Positions 43,116 through 55,640 of a stretch of DNA of 64,000 bases are shown in pieces (within the stretch, counting starts at the first letter, position 1; each line of letters opens with the position of its first letter). This stretch comes from Zea mays. Its lineage: Eukaryota; Streptophyta; Magnoliopsida; Poales; Poaceae. The notes under the pieces were generated by a model, which did not search any database, was not told where the DNA came from, and saw nothing but the letters and a program-made list of their open reading frames with translations. Position numbers and translations under genes: made by a program. Where the stretch lies: positions 214,266,081 through 214,330,080 of the forward strand of contig NC_050100.1 in assembly GCF_902167145.1 (NCBI RefSeq), in the 5' to 3' direction.

Positions 43116-44430
43116 TGATAGTCGCCTAGAGGGGGGGGGGGTGAATAGGGCGAAACTGAAATTTACAAATATAAACACAACTACAAGCTGGGTTAGCGTT
43201 AGAAATGTAAACGAGTCCGCGAGAGAGGGCGCAAAACAAATCGCAAGCAAATGAAGAGTGTGACACACGGATTTGTTTTACCGAGGTTCGGTTCTCGCAA
43301 ACCTACTCCCCGTTGAGGAGGCCACAAAGGCCGGGTCTCTTTCAACCCTTCCCTCTCTCAAACGGTCCCTCGGACCGAGTGAGCTTCTCTTCTCAAATCA
43401 AAGCCGGGAATAAAACTTCCCCACAAGGGCCACCACACAATTGGTGTCTCTTGCCTTGATTACAATTGAGTGTTGATCACAAGAGCAAGTGAGAAAGAAA
43501 AGAAGCAATCCAAGCGCAAGAGCTCAAAAGAACACAGCAAATCTCTCTCGCTAATCACTAAAGCCTTTTGTGGAATTGGAGAGGATTTGATCTCTTTGGT
43601 GTGTCTAGAATTGAATGCCTAGCTCTTGTAAGTGGTTGAGAAGTGGAAAACTTGGATGCAATGAATGGTGGGGTGGTTGTGGTATTTATAGCCCCAACCA
43701 CCAAACTTGACCGTTGGTGGAGGCTGTCTGTTCGATGGCGCACCGGACAGTCCGGTGCACACCGGACATGTCCGGTGCCCCCGCCACGTCATCACTGCCG
43801 TTGGATTCTGACCGTTGGAGCTTCTGACTTATGGGCCCGCCTGGATGTCCGGTGCACACCGGACATGCACTGTTGGATGTCCGGTGCGCCAGCATGGGCG
43901 TGCCTGACCTCTGCGCGCGCTGGCGCGCATTTATTGCGTCGCAGGTAGCCGTTGGCTCCTGAAGTAGCCGTTGCCTCGATGTTGCACCGGACAGTCCGGT
44001 GCACACCGGACATGTCCGGTGAATTATAGCGGAGCGGCTGCTGCGCGTTCCCGAGGCTGGCGAGTTCCGGAGACCGCGCTTCCTTGGAGCACCGGACAGT
44101 CCGGTGAATTATAGCGCCGCGACCTGCGAAATTCCCGAAGGTGGCGAGTTCGAGTTGGAGCCCTCTGGTGCACCGGACACTGTCCGGTGGTGCACCGGAC
44201 ACTGTCCGGTGTACACCGGACAGTCCGGTGCCCCCAGACCAGAGGTGCCTTCGGTTGCCTCTTTGCTCCTTTGTTGAATCCAAAACTTGATCTTTTTATT
44301 GGCTGAGTGTGAACCTTTTACACCTGTATAAACTATACACTTGGGCAAACTAGTTAGTTCAATTATTTGTGTTGGGCAATTCAACCACCAAAATTAATTA
44401 GGGACTAGGTGTAAGCCTAATTCCCTTTCA
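43116..44430 (-). repeat. 3' LTR of the Opie-type element
   Basis: 1,315 bp, about 45 bp longer than the 5' LTR. The extra length comes mainly from added CACCGGACACTGTCCGGTG units near 44170-44230 and two more G at 43131. TATA box (TATTTATA on the plus strand) at 43683-43690. Confidence 0.94.
43741..44230. repeat. CACCGGAC-GTCCGGTG palindrome array (3' LTR)
   Basis: Multiple perfect palindromes of the type CACCGGACAGTCCGGTG and CACCGGACATGTCCGGTG, single or in adjacent pairs, in U3 just upstream of the TATA box in element orientation. Confidence 0.93.
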
Positions 44431-44502
44431 ATCTCCCCCTTTTTGGTGATTGATGCCAACACAAACCAAAACAAATGTAGAAGTGCATAATTGAACTAGT
44501 TT
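44347..44502. repeat. Inverted repeat around the Opie polypurine tract
   Basis: AACTAGTTAGTTCAATTAT, TTTGTGTTGG and ACCACCAAAA on the LTR side pair with TTTTGGTGATTG, CCAACACAAA and TAATTGAACTAGTTT on the interior side. The loop holds the U3 start and the purine tract. Confidence 0.75.
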
Positions 44503-45243
44503 GCATAATGTAAGTGCAAAGGTTGCTTGGAATTGAGCCAATACTTACAAGATATGCATGGATTGTTTCTTTCTTATTTAACATTTTGGACCACGCTTGC
44601 ACCACATATTTTGTTTTTGCAAACTCTTTTGTAAATCCTTTTCAAAGTTCTTTTGCAAATAGTCAAAGGCAAATGAGTAAGATTTTGAGAAGCACTTTCA
44701 AGATTTGAAATTTTCTCCCCCTGTTTCAAATGCTTTTCCTTTGACTAAACAAAACTCCCCCTAAATGAAATCTTCCTCTTAGTGTTCAAGAGGGTTTTGA
44801 TCTATCCTTTTTGAAATACTATTTTCTCCCCTTTTTGAATACAATAGGATACCAATTGAAAAATATTCAACACTTAGTTTTTTGAAATTGGTGTGGTGGT
44901 GCGGTCCTTTTGCTTTGGGCTCATATTTTCTCCCCCTTTGGCATGAATCGCCAAAAACGAAATCATTAGAGCCCTCGAAGTGCTATCTTCCCTTTTGGTC
45001 ATAGATAAAAGAGTTAAGATTATACCAAGGACGAAGTCCTTTTGCTCTCTCCCCCAAAGATGGAGAGTCTCTTGGAGCGACGGCGAAGGATGAGTTACGG
45101 AGTGGAAGCCTTTGTCTTCGCCGAAGACTTCAATTCCCTTTCAATACACCTATGACTTGGTTTGAAATAGACTTGAAACACATTAGTCATAGCATATGAA
45201 AGAGACATGATCAAAGGTATATAGAAGAGCAATGTGTGCAATT
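44431..45243 (-). other. 3' untranslated region of the Opie-type element with several purine tracts
   Basis: No gene. Plus-strand CTCCCCCT-type tracts (purine tracts on the element strand) at 44431, about 44713, 44756, 44824, 44931 and 45050. Multiple tracts before the 3' LTR are a recognised sirevirus trait. Confidence 0.8.
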
Positions 45244-46262
45244 TTAACAAAAGAAGTTCCTAGAATCAAGAATATTGAGCTCATGCCTAAGTTTGTTAAA
45301 AGATTGTTCATCAAGAGGCTTGGTAAAGATATCGGCTAATTGATCTTTAGTATTAATGTATGAAATCTCGATATCTCCCTTTTGTTGGTGATCCCTAAGA
45401 AAATGATACCGAATGGCTATGTGCTTAGTACGGCTATGCTCGACCGGATTGTCGGTCATTTTGATTGCACTCTCATTATCACATAGCAAAGGGACTTTGG
45501 TGAATTTGTAACCGTAGTCCCGCAGGGTTTGCCTCATCCAAAGTAATTGCGCGCAACAATGACCTGCGGTAATGTACTCGGCTTCAGCGGTTGAAAGAGC
45601 GACCGAATTTTGCTTCTTTGAAGCCCAAGACACCAAGGATCTTCCCAAGAACTGGCAAGTCCCCGATGTGCTCTTCCTATTGATTTTGCACCCTGCCCAA
45701 TCGGCATCCGAATAACCAATCAAATCAAATGTGGATCCCCTAGGATACCAAAGCCCAAACTTAGGTGTATAAGCCAAATATCTCAAGATTCGTTTTACGG
45801 CCGTAAGGTGAGCTTCCTTAGGGTCGGCTTGGAATCTTGCACACATGCATACGGAAAGCATAATATCCGGTCGAGATGCACATAAATAGAGTAAAGAACC
45901 TATCATCGACCTGTATACCTTTTGATCCACGGACTTACCTCCCGTGTCGAGGTCGAGATGCCCATTTGTTCCCATGGGTGTCTTGATGGGCTTGGCATCC
46001 TTCATTCCAAACTTGCTTAGAATATCTTGAGTATACTTTGTTTGGCTAATGAAGGTGTCCTCTTGGAGTTGTTTCACTTGGAATCCTAAGAAATACTTCA
46101 ACTCTCCCATCATAGACATCTCGAATTTCTGTGTCATAATCCTACTAAACTCTTCACATGTAGACTCGTTAGTAGACCCAAATATAATATCATCAACATA
46201 AATTTGGCATACAAACAAGTCATTTTCAAGAGTTTTAGTAAAGAGTGTAGGATCGGCCTTTC
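45244..46262 (-). pseudogene. Opie-type pol, RT catalytic part and RNase H
   Basis: Begins after a one-base frame change near 46262. Holds the Copia RT box YVDDIIFG, then RNase H motifs GYSDADWAGC, ALSTAEAEYI and SRTKHIAIRYHFLRD, ending at 45244. Confidence 0.92.
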
Positions 46263-48500
46263 CGACTTGAAACCATTAGTAATAAGGAAATCTCTAAGGC
46301 ATTCATACCATGCTCTTGGGGCTTGCTTGAGCCCATAAAGCGCCTTAGAGAGCTTATAGACATGGTTAGGGTACTTACTGTCTTCAAAGCCGGGAGGTTG
46401 CTCAACGTAGACCTCTTCCTTGATTGGTCCATTGAGGAATGCACTTTTTACGTCCATTTGATAAAGCTTAAAGCCATGGTAAGTAGCATAGGCCAATAAT
46501 ATGCGAATTGACTCAAGCCTAGCTACGGGTGCATAGGTTTCACCGAAATCCAAACCTTCGACTTGGGAGTATCCCTTGGCCACAAGTCGTGCTTTGCTCC
46601 TTGTCACCACACCATGCTCATCTTGCTTGTTGCGGAAAACCCATTTGGTTCCTACAACATTTTGATTAGGACGTGAAACTAAATGCCATACCTCATTTCT
46701 AGTGAAGTTGTTGAGCTCCTCTTGCATCGCCACTACCCAATCCGAATCTTGTAGTGCTTCCTCTACCCTGTGTGGCTCAATAGAGGAAACAAACGAGTAA
46801 TGTTCACAAAAATGTGCAACACGAGATCTAGTAGTTACCCCCTTATGAATGTCGCCGAGGATGGTGTCGACGGGGTGATCTCGTTGGATTGCTTGGTGGA
46901 CTCTTGGGTGTGGCGGCCTTGGTTCTTGCTCATCCTCCTTTTCTTGATCATTTGCATCTCCCCCTTGATCGTTGCCGTCATTTTGAGGTGGCTCATCTTC
47001 TTGATCTTCTTGTTCAACATCTTGAGCATCATCCTCAATTTGAGTTGGTGGAGATGCTTGCATGGAGGAGGATGGTTGATCTTGTGCATGTGGAGGCTCT
47101 TCGGATTCCTTAGGACACACATCCCCAATGGACATGTTCCTTAGCGCTATGCATGGAGCCTGTTCTTCACCTATCTCATCAAGATCAACTTGCTCTACTT
47201 GAGAGCCGTTAGTTTCATCAAACACAACGTCACAAGAAACTTCAACTAGTCCTGAGGACTTGTTAAAGACTCTATATGCCCTTGTGTTTGAATCATATCC
47301 TAGTAAAAAGCCTTCTACAGTTTTAGGAGCAAATTTAGATTTTCTACCTCTCTTAACAAGAATAAAGCATTTGCTACCAAAAACTCTAAAATATGAAATG
47401 TTGGGCTTTTTACCGGTTAGGAGTTCATAGGATGTCTTCTTGAGGATTCGGTGAAGGTATAACCGGTTGATGGCGTAGCAAGCGGTGTTGACCGCTTCGG
47501 CCCAAAATCGATCTGGTGTCTTGTACTCATCAAGCATGGTTCTTGCCATGTCTAATAGAGTTCGATTCTTCCTCTCCACTACACCATTTTGTTGTGGAGT
47601 GTAGGGAGAAGAGAACTCATGCTTGATGCCCTCCTCCTCAAGGAAGCCTTCAATTTGAGAGTTCTTGAACTCCGTCCCATTGTCGCTTCTAATTTTCTTG
47701 ATCCTTAAGCCGAACTCATTTTGAGCCCGTCTCAAGAATCCCTTTAAGGTCTCTTGGGTTTGAGATTTTTCCTGTAAAAAGAATACCCAAGTGAAGCGAG
47801 AATAATCATCCACAATAACTAGACAGTACTTACTCCCGCCGATGCTTATGTAAGCGATCGGGCCGAATAGGTCCATGTGTAGGAGCTCCAGTGGCCTGTC
47901 GGTCGTCATGATGTTCTTGTGTGGATGATGAGACCCAACTTGCTTTCCTGCTTGGCATGCGCTACAAATCCTATCTTTCTCAAAGTGAACATTTGTTAGT
48001 CCCAAAATGTGCTCTCCCTTTAGAAGCTTATGAAGATTCTTCATCCCAACGTGGGCTAGTCGGCGATGCCAGAGCCAACCCATGTTAGTCTTAGCAATTA
48101 AGCATGTGTCGAGTTCAGCTCTATCAAAATCTACTAAGTATAGCTGACCCTCTAACACACCCTTAAATGCTATTGAATCATCACTTCTTCTAAAGACAGT
48201 GACACCTACATCAGTGAATAGACAGTTGTAGCCCATTTGACATAATTGGGATACAGAAAGCAAATTGTAATCTAAAGAGTCTACAAGAAAAACATTGGAA
48301 ATAGTATGGTCAGGTGATATAGCAATTTTACCCAAACCTTTGACCAAACCTTGATTTCCATCCCCGAATGCGATAGCTCGTTGGGGATCTTGGTTTTTCT
48401 CATATGAGGAGAACATCTTCTTCTCCCCTGTCATGTGGTTTGTGCACCCGCTGTCGAGTATCCAACTTGAGCCCCCGGATGCATAAACCTACAAAACAAT
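46263..48500 (-). pseudogene. Opie-type pol: protease end, integrase, RT N-terminal part
   Basis: The frame runs from the protease motif [13 protein letters not shown] through the integrase finger ([25 protein letters not shown]), the DDE core ([29 protein letters not shown]) and a Pro/Gln/Asp-rich linker to RT ([38 protein letters not shown]). It lies one base out of frame with gag. A missing base after NGFK near 46262 shifts it before the catalytic YVDD. Confidence 0.93.
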
Positions 48501-48501
48501 T

Positions 48502-50634
48502 TTAGTTCTTGAATTTAGGTACCCAAACGGTTTTGGGTCCTTTGGCATTAGACACAAGAACTTTGGGTACCCAAACACAAGTCTTGGAGCCCTTGTGTTT
48601 GCCCCCAACAAATTTGGCAACTACCTTGCCGGATTTATTAGTCAAAACATAAGATGCATCAAAAGTTTTAAATGAAATGTCATGATCATTTGATGCATTA
48701 GGAGTCTTCTTCTTAGGCAACTTAGCACGGGTTGGTTGCCTAGAACTAGATGTCTCACCCTTATACATAAAAGCATGATTAGGGCCAGAGTGAGACTTCC
48801 TAGAGTGAATTCTCCTAATTTTGCTCTCGGGATAACCGGCATGGTACAAAATGTAACCCTCGTTATCCTGAGACATGGGAGCTTTGCCCTTAACAAAGTT
48901 AGACAAATTTTTAGGAGGGGCACTAAGTTTGACATTGTCTCCCCTTTGGTAGCCAATGCCATCCTTAATGCCAGGGTGTCTCCCATTATAGAGCATACTT
49001 CTAGCAAATTTGAACTTTTCATTTTCTAAGTTATGCTCGGCAATTTTTGCATCTAATATTGCTATATGATCATTTTGTTGTTTAATCAAAGTCATGTGAT
49101 CACGAATAGCATTAATATCAACATCTCTACATCTAGTACAAATGGAAACATGCTCAACACTAGATGTAGTGGGTTTGCATGAATTAAGTTCAACGATCTT
49201 AGCACGCAAGATATCATTATTATCTCTAAGATCGGAAATTGTAACATTGCAAACATCTAGTTCTTTAGCCTTAGCAATCAAATTTTCATTTTCTACTCTA
49301 AGGCTAGCAAGGGAAATGTTTAATTCTTCAATGTTAGCAAGCAAATCATCATTATCATTTCTAAGATTGGGAATTGAAACATTACAAACATGTGAGTCAA
49401 CCTTAGCATTTAAACTAGCATTTTCATTTCTAAGGTTGGTAATAGTATCATGGCAAGTACTTAGCTCACTAGATAATTTCTCACATTTTTCTACCTCTAG
49501 AGCATAAGCATTTTTAACCTTAACATGCTTTTTATTTTCCTTGATTAGGAAGTCCTCTTGGGAGTCCAAGAGGTCATCCTTTTCATGGATGGCACTAATT
49601 AGCTCATTTAGTTTTTCCTTTTGTTCCATGTTAAGGTTGGCAAAAAGAACGTGCAAGTTATCCTCCTCATTGCTAGCATCATCCTCATCACTAGAGGTTT
49701 CATATTTAGTGGAGGATCTTGATTTTACCTTCTTCCTTTTGCCGTCCTTTGCCATGAGGCACTTGTGGCCGACGTTTGGGAAGAGGAGTCCCTTGGTGAC
49801 GGCGATGTTGGCGGCGTCCTCGTCGGAGGAGGACTCGGTGGAGCTCTCGTCGGAGTCCCACTCGCGGCACACGTGGGCATCGCCGCCCCTCTTCTTGTGG
49901 TACCTCTTCTTTTCTTTCCTCTTTCCCTTCTTGTCGTTATCCCTGTCACTGTCACTTGATAATGGACATTTAGCGATAAAGTGACCGGGCTTACCACACT
50001 TGTAGCAAACCTTCTTGGAACGGGATTTGTAATCCTTCCCCTTCCGTTGCTTGAGGATTTGGCGAAAGCTTTTGATGATTAAAGCCATCTCCTCATTGTC
50101 GAGCTTGGAGGCGTCAATTGGTTGTCTACTCGGTGTAGACTCCTCCTTCTTCTCCTCCGTCGCCTTAAATGCCACCGGTTGTGCTTCGGACGTGGAGGGT
50201 TCATCAAGCTCGTTGATCTTCTTGGAGCCTTTGATCATACATTCAAAGCTCACAAAATTCCCGATAACTTCCTCGGGGGTCATTTGAGTATATCTAGGAT
50301 TACCACGAATTAATTGAACTTGAGTGGGGTTAAGGAAAATGAGTGATCTAAGAATAACCTTAACCACCTCGTGGTCATCCCACTTCTTGCTCCCGACGTT
50401 GCGCACTTGGTTCACCAAAGTCTTGAGCCGATTGTACATGTCTTGTGGCTCTTCCCCTTGGCGAAGTCGAAAGCGACCGAGCTCCCCCTCGATCGTTTCC
50501 CGCTTGGTGATCTTTGTTAGTTCATCACCCTCGTGCGCGGTCTTGAGGAGGTCCCAAATTTCCTTTGCTTTCTTCAACCCTTGCACCTTGTTGTATTCCT
50601 CTCTATTTAGAGAGGCCAAGAGTATGGTTGTGGC
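48502..50634 (-). pseudogene. Opie-type gag, main part
   Basis: Continues the gag frame after a TAA. UBN2-type gag blocks (GLKKAKEIWDLLKTAHEG, RLKTLVNQVRNVGSKKWDD), a CCHC knuckle (CYKCGKPGHFIAKC), acidic Ser-rich stretches, long coiled coils with repeated LRNENASL-like units, and the C-terminal WVPKVLVSNAKGPKTVWVPK signature, ending at 48502. Confidence 0.92.
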
Positions 50635-51201
50635 TTAGGAGTTGAAGTGCTCGATTTGGGCCACCTCGTCCTCATCATAATCCTCATCCCCTACGGATGG
50701 TACCTGTGCTCCAAACTCAACAACATTCCATATACTTTTGTGGAGTGAGGTTAGATGAAATTTCATTAAATCACTCCACCTAGCATAATCTTCACCGTCA
50801 AAGGTTGGCGGTTTGCCTAATGGAACGGAAAGTAATGGAGTATGTCTAGATGTACGAGAATAGTGTAAGGGGATCTTACTAAACTTCTTACGCTCTTGGC
50901 GTTTAGAAGTTACGGAGGGCGCATCGGAGCCGGAGGTCGATGTTGATGAAGTGTCGGTCTCGTAGTAGACCACTTTCCTCATCCTCTTGTGCTTGTCCCC
51001 ACTCCGATGTGGCTTGTGAGAGGAAGATCTCTCCTTCTTCTCTTTGTGGTGAGAAGAAGATTTCTTCTCCTTCCCTTTGTTGGAGGAGCTCTTCTTCTTC
51101 TCCTTCCTCTTGGTGCGGGACTCATCCGATGAAGTGCTCCCGTGGCTTGTAGTGGGCTTTTTGCCGGTCTCGATCTCCTTCTTGGCGTGATCTCCCGACA
51201 T
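50635..51201 (-). pseudogene. Opie-type gag N-terminus, closed by a premature TAA
   Basis: ATG at 51201 (MSGDHAKKEIETG), a Lys/Ser-rich basic region, then PLGKPPTFDGEDYARWSDLM, the start of the gag fold. The TAA at 50635-50637 is the only stop before the frame continues at 50634, so one base change separates the two parts. Confidence 0.92.
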
Positions 51202-51235
51202 CACTTCGAGCGGTTAGGCTCTAATGAAGCACCGG

Positions 51236-51247
51236 GCTCTGATACCA
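51236..51247 (-). promoter_or_regulatory. Primer-binding site of the Opie-type element
   Basis: TGGTATCAGAGC on the minus strand, two bases inside the 5' LTR; initiator tRNA-Met type. A second identical copy follows the 3' LTR at about 43102-43113. Confidence 0.93.
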
Positions 51248-51249
51248 AT

Positions 51250-52519
51250 TGATAGTCGCCTAGAGGGGGGGGGTGAATAGGGCGAAACTGAAATTTACAA
51301 ATATAAACACAACTACAAGCTGGGTTAGCGTTAGAAATGTAAACGAGTCCGCGAGAGAGGGCGCAAAACAAATCGCAAGCAAATGAAGAGTGTGACACAC
51401 GGATTTGTTTTACCGAGGTTCGGTTCTCGCAAACCTACTCCCCGTTGAGGAGGCCACAAAGGCCGGGTCTCTTTCAACCCTTCCCTCTCTCAAACGGTCC
51501 CTCGGACCGAGTGAGCTTCTCTTCTCAAATCAAAGCCGGGAATAAAACTTCCCCGCAAGGGCCACCACACAATTGGTGCCTCTTGCCTTGATTACAATTG
51601 AGTGTTGATCACAAGAGCAAGTGAGAAAGAAAAGAAGCAATCCAAGCGCAAGAGCTCAAAAGAACACGGCAAATCTCTCTCGCTAATCACTAAAGCCTTT
51701 TGTGGAATTGGAGAGGATTTGATCTCTTTGGTGTGTCTAGAATTGAATGCCTAGCTCTTGTAAGTGGTTGAGAAGTGGAAAACTTGGATGCAATGAATGG
51801 TGGGGTGGTTGTGGTATTTATAGCCCCAACCACCAAACTTGACCGTTGGTGGAGGCTGTCTGTTCGATGGCGCACCGGACAGTCCGGTGCACACCGGACA
51901 TGTCCGGTGCCCCCGCCACGTCATCACTGCCGTTGGATTCTGACCGTTGGAGCTTCTGACTTGTGGGCCCGCCTGGATGTCCGGTGCACACCGGACATGC
52001 ACTGTTGGATGTCCGGTGCGCCAGCATGGGCGTGCCTGACCTCTGCGCGCGCTGGCGCGCATTTATTGCGTCGCAGGTAGCCGTTGGCTCCTGAAGTAGC
52101 TGTTGCCTCGATGTTGCACCGGACAGTCCGGTGCACACCGGACATGTCCGGTGAATTATAGCGGAGCGGCTGCTGCGCGTTCCCGAGGCTGGCGAGTTCC
52201 GGAGACCGCGCTTCCTTGGAGCACCGGACAGTCCGGTGAATTATAGCGCCGCGACCTGCGAAATTCCCGAAGGTGGCGAGTTCGAGTTGGAGCCCTCTGG
52301 TGCACCGGACAGTCCGGTGCCCCCAGACCAGAGGTGCCTTCGGTTGCCTCTTTGCTCCTTTGTTGAATCCAAAACTTGATCTTTTTATTGGCTGAGTGTG
52401 AACCTTTTACACCTGTATAAACTATACACTTGGGCAAACTAGTTAGTTCAATTATTTGTGTTGGGCAATTCAACCACCAAAATTAATTAGGGACTAGGTG
52501 TAAGCCTAATTCCCTTTCA
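51250..52519 (-). repeat. 5' LTR of the Opie-type element
   Basis: 1,270 bp. TATA box at 51815-51822. Palindrome array at 51873-52319, one cluster shorter than in the 3' LTR. It ends TTTCA, immediately followed by Huck-like pol. Confidence 0.94.
51873..52319. repeat. CACCGGAC-GTCCGGTG palindrome array (5' LTR)
   Basis: Same palindromes as 43741-44230, with only one unit at the distal end where the 3' LTR has three. Confidence 0.93.
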
Positions 52520-53441
52520 GATAGGCGAGGAGATCCACAAGCTAACGGCAGCCGGGTTCATCAAAGAGGTATTCCATCCCGAATGGCTTGCCAACCCTGT
52601 GCTTGTGAGAAAGAAAGGAGGAAAATGGCGGATGTGTGTAGACTACACTGGTCTTAACAAAGCATGTCCGAAGGTTCCCTACCCTCTGCCTCGCATCGAT
52701 CAAATCGTGGATTCCACTGCTGGGTGCGAAACCCTGTCTTTCCTCGATGCTTACTCGGGGTACCACCAAATCAGGATGAAAGAGTCCGACCAGCTCGCGA
52801 CTTCTTTCATCACGCCCTTCGGCATGTACTGCTATGTCACCATGCCGTTCGGTTTGAGGAATGCGGGCGCGACGTACCAGCAGTGCATGAACCATGTGTT
52901 CGGCGAACACATCGGTCACACGGTCGAGGCCTACGTCGATGACATCGTAGTCAAGACGAGGAAAGCTTCCGACCTCCTCTCCGACCTTGAAGTGACATTC
53001 CAATGTCTCAAGGCGAAAGGCGTCAAGCTCAATCCCGAGAAGTGTGTCTTCGGGGTGCCCCGGGGCATGCTCTTGGGGTTCATCGTCTCCGAGCGGGGCA
53101 TCAAAGCCAACCCGGAGAAGATCGCAGCCATCACCAGCATGGGTCCCATCAAGGACTTAAAGGGCGTACAGAGGGTCATGGGATGTCTCGTGGCTCTGAG
53201 CCGCTTGATCTCACACCTCGGCGAAAGAGGCCTACCTCTGTACCGCCTCTTAAGGAAGGCCGAGCGCTTCACTTGGACCCCTAAGGCCGAGGAAGCTCTC
53301 GGGAACCTGAAGGCGCTCCTCACAAAGGCGCCTATCTTGGTGCCCCCAGCTACCGGAGAAGCCCTCTTGGTCTACGTCGCCGCGACCACTCTGGTGGTTA
53401 GCGCCGCGATTGTGGTCGAGAGGCAAGAAGAGGGGCATGCA
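52520..53441 (+). pseudogene. Huck-like pol fragment (RT, start of RNase H)
   Basis: Open frame from IGEEIHKLTAAGFIKEV through KWRMCVDYTGLNKACPK, FLDAYSGYHQIRM and FGLRNAGATYQQCMN to the catalytic AYVDDIVVK. Then RLISHLGERGLPLYRLL and LLVYVAATTLVVSAAIV (RNase H start). It is cut at 53441 by the Tekay-like LTR. The upstream protease is missing because the sequence resumes only after the sirevirus. Confidence 0.9.
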
Positions 53442-54399
53442 TGTGACACCCCAGGTGTCTATTTCGCGTTATGTCGGGAGATTTATCCTAATCTCGAATG
53501 CTAAGTGAAAAATTCTATTTCTCGGCCGCGTTTATCTCCATTTATCAAGTTACTTGAGAAGGTTTCACCGATTTCCGATTTTATTCGATCGCGAGAAACA
53601 GCCAGTTTTGGAGCCTGTTAAAACTTTTATTTCTCGACACGAATGCAAACTCGATAATCAATCTCGATTTATAAATCTCGTCCAAAGCTCATTTGATTAG
53701 GCGCTCGACAGTTGCTAGTCGAGCTGTGTCCGAATCCAATTCCTCGAACCTTAGTCTATGTCTGACTATTTTATCCAAATCCGCTTTCTCAAACGGAATA
53801 CTCAGTATATCGTCCTCTAATTAATTCTTACTCGACTCAGCCTAGTATCTTGTGTCTGAACTGAATTCAAAACCCACTCCAGCAGTGATTTTTAAAATGT
53901 CACGATTCGCCTTCTCCGACTAGAAATCCGAAAGCCGGTCGTATCTCAAGACGATTTTATTTCAAATCATGCGTAGGGAATTATTTTTCGAGCTAAATCA
54001 GATCAGACTCTCGGTCGAGTTAATCGCTCAATCGTCCGTTCGTCGGAACTCTAATTCGCTCCGTTCTCCGTAGAGACGAATTCCGCAGGAGCAAAAATTG
54101 TATCTTCGGCACGAGCAAAAGAAGCAATAATTCTTAAAAGGAACCATTCGTGTTATTTATTAATCTGAGCTGTGAGGTTCTAATTCAAGAGCACGATCAA
54201 ATTGAGTCAAAGCATTTAAAAAAAATATAATAAGACACAATATTTTTCCAAGCAACGTCGACTCGAACCCCTGTCTGATCTGCCGCAACGTTCGTTTGTC
54301 GTGATCTTATATAGTTCGAAACCCATCGACAATTAATTTTAGTGAAGAGTTTAAAACCTAGTTTCTTTAATTAATTATTCTCTTGAATTGCTGTTATGG

Positions 54400-55640
54400 G
54401 TTGTGAAAAAAAAGAAAACACACGCACACCACCCTTCTCCCTGCACACACGCCACCACCTGGTCCTAGCGCTCGGCCCTGTGCTCTCTGCGCCAATGGCT
54501 GCAGCCGGCCAGTGGGAATTGCCGCCCAATCCCAGCCAATGGAATTCCAGCGATACCTCGTTAAATCAACCGAGCAGCCGCTCCTCCCCCTGTCTTCTTC
54601 CCCAGCCGGCGTTCTTCCTTCCTGGCGTTTTCCTCCTCTCTGATTCGCGCAGGAGCAAGGGAGCTCCCATGGCTACCTCCCTGGCGCCCTCTCCACCCAG
54701 CACGCAGAAGCTTCCAGGGAGCCGTCGCTCGCCTCTACAGCTCCCTCCGGCGTCGGCTCTCCAACAGGCTTCCCTGCCTTCCTCTCTTTCGAGCCCCCCT
54801 GGTTTTCGTCTGTAAGCTTGCCGGCAGCCATCTTCCCCAAGTGCTGGCGTATGGGAGCCATGTCCCCTCTGTCCAGAAAATGCAGAGCTCGAGCACACCT
54901 CTCTACTCCCATCCATGGTGCCCCAAATCTCCAGCCGGAGCTCCGAAGGCCGCCTCCCTGGTGCACCTCGCCAGTAGCAGGGATCCTTTCCCTCTCCCAT
55001 GGCGCGCAAGCCGCGAGCTCCCCCACGTGCGTTCCCTTCCCCAGGCGCAGGCGTAGAAAGCTCTCATCCACGCAGTCCAGCTCCAGGCCAGATCCAATTC
55101 GCCCAACCCCTGCTCGCCCAGAGCTCCTTCGCTCCAAATCCGGCCATCCCCGCCTGGCCGTGGAGTTCCTCGAGCAGCCCCACCTGGCCGCCATCCTCCC
55201 CAGGTCGGCCTCCCCCTTTTTTGTGTGTGCAGCTCGCCATTCCCTCTGTAGCAGCGCGATGGCTTCCTCTGCTGCCAAGGGCCTCGCCCAGGTCCGGCCA
55301 TGGTCGCTCCCATCGCCGACCGAGCTCCTCTTCTGTAGCAGGCCTTTCGCCTTGTCTCCATGGTCATGTGCAGCGAGCTCCATTTTTTTCCCAGCGCTCT
55401 CGCCTGCTCGACAGAATGCCACAGCGTGAAGCAGCCATGGATCCTCCCTGTGTCGCGCCCTCGGCGTGCGACGTATTGCAGCAGCAGCGATGCCCTTCGC
55501 TGCGACGCGCTCGCCAGGTCGGTCCACTCGCCGTCGATCTGCGCAGCCCCTGCACGTCGTCGTCGAAACCCGCGGTGAGCTCCTCGCTGTCCCGCACTCC
55601 TCGATTCTCTAAGTACCAAATCAATAAAATGTGCATTTAA
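54400..55640. other. GC-rich island within the long LTR
   Basis: Sharp rise in GC with long ORFs on both strands at the same place (for example 54673-55527 minus and 54818-55429 plus). Composition resembles plant 5' leader or exon sequence (Ser/Pro/Ala/Arg-rich in all frames) with no domain. May be the transcribed leader of the element or captured host sequence. Confidence 0.5.

Larger units (their letters stand above)
43116..52519 (-). mobile_element. Opie/Ji-type sirevirus (Ty1/Copia)
   Basis: 9.4-kb minus-strand element: 5' LTR 51250-52519, primer site, gag with CCHC knuckle, pol with integrase before RT (Copia order), a 3' region with several purine tracts, and 3' LTR 43116-44430. The LTR tip TGATAGTCGCCTAGAGGGGG matches maize Opie/Ji as I recall it. 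The LTRs differ by about five substitutions, a G-run length and one palindrome-array indel. Gag has one stop and pol has one frameshift, so this copy is defective. No matching target duplication is present. Confidence 0.92.
38913..53441 (+). mobile_element. Huck-like Ty3/Gypsy element, interrupted and partly deleted
   Basis: LTR at 38913-40537, primer site, gag to 42855, then a sirevirus (42856-52519), then Huck-like RT to 53441, where a Tekay-like LTR begins. The LTR start and gag match my memory of maize Huck, a Tat-lineage family. Between the last gag codons and the RT start the protease and linker are missing, so the sirevirus junction is not a simple insertion. The 3' part of the element lies beyond the window. 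Confidence 0.85.

Noticed and set aside
54396..55640. ORFs of 139-284 codons on both strands in the long LTR
   Set aside because: Opposite-strand ORFs cover the same bases, composition is biased and no domain is seen; treated as a GC island instead of a gene.
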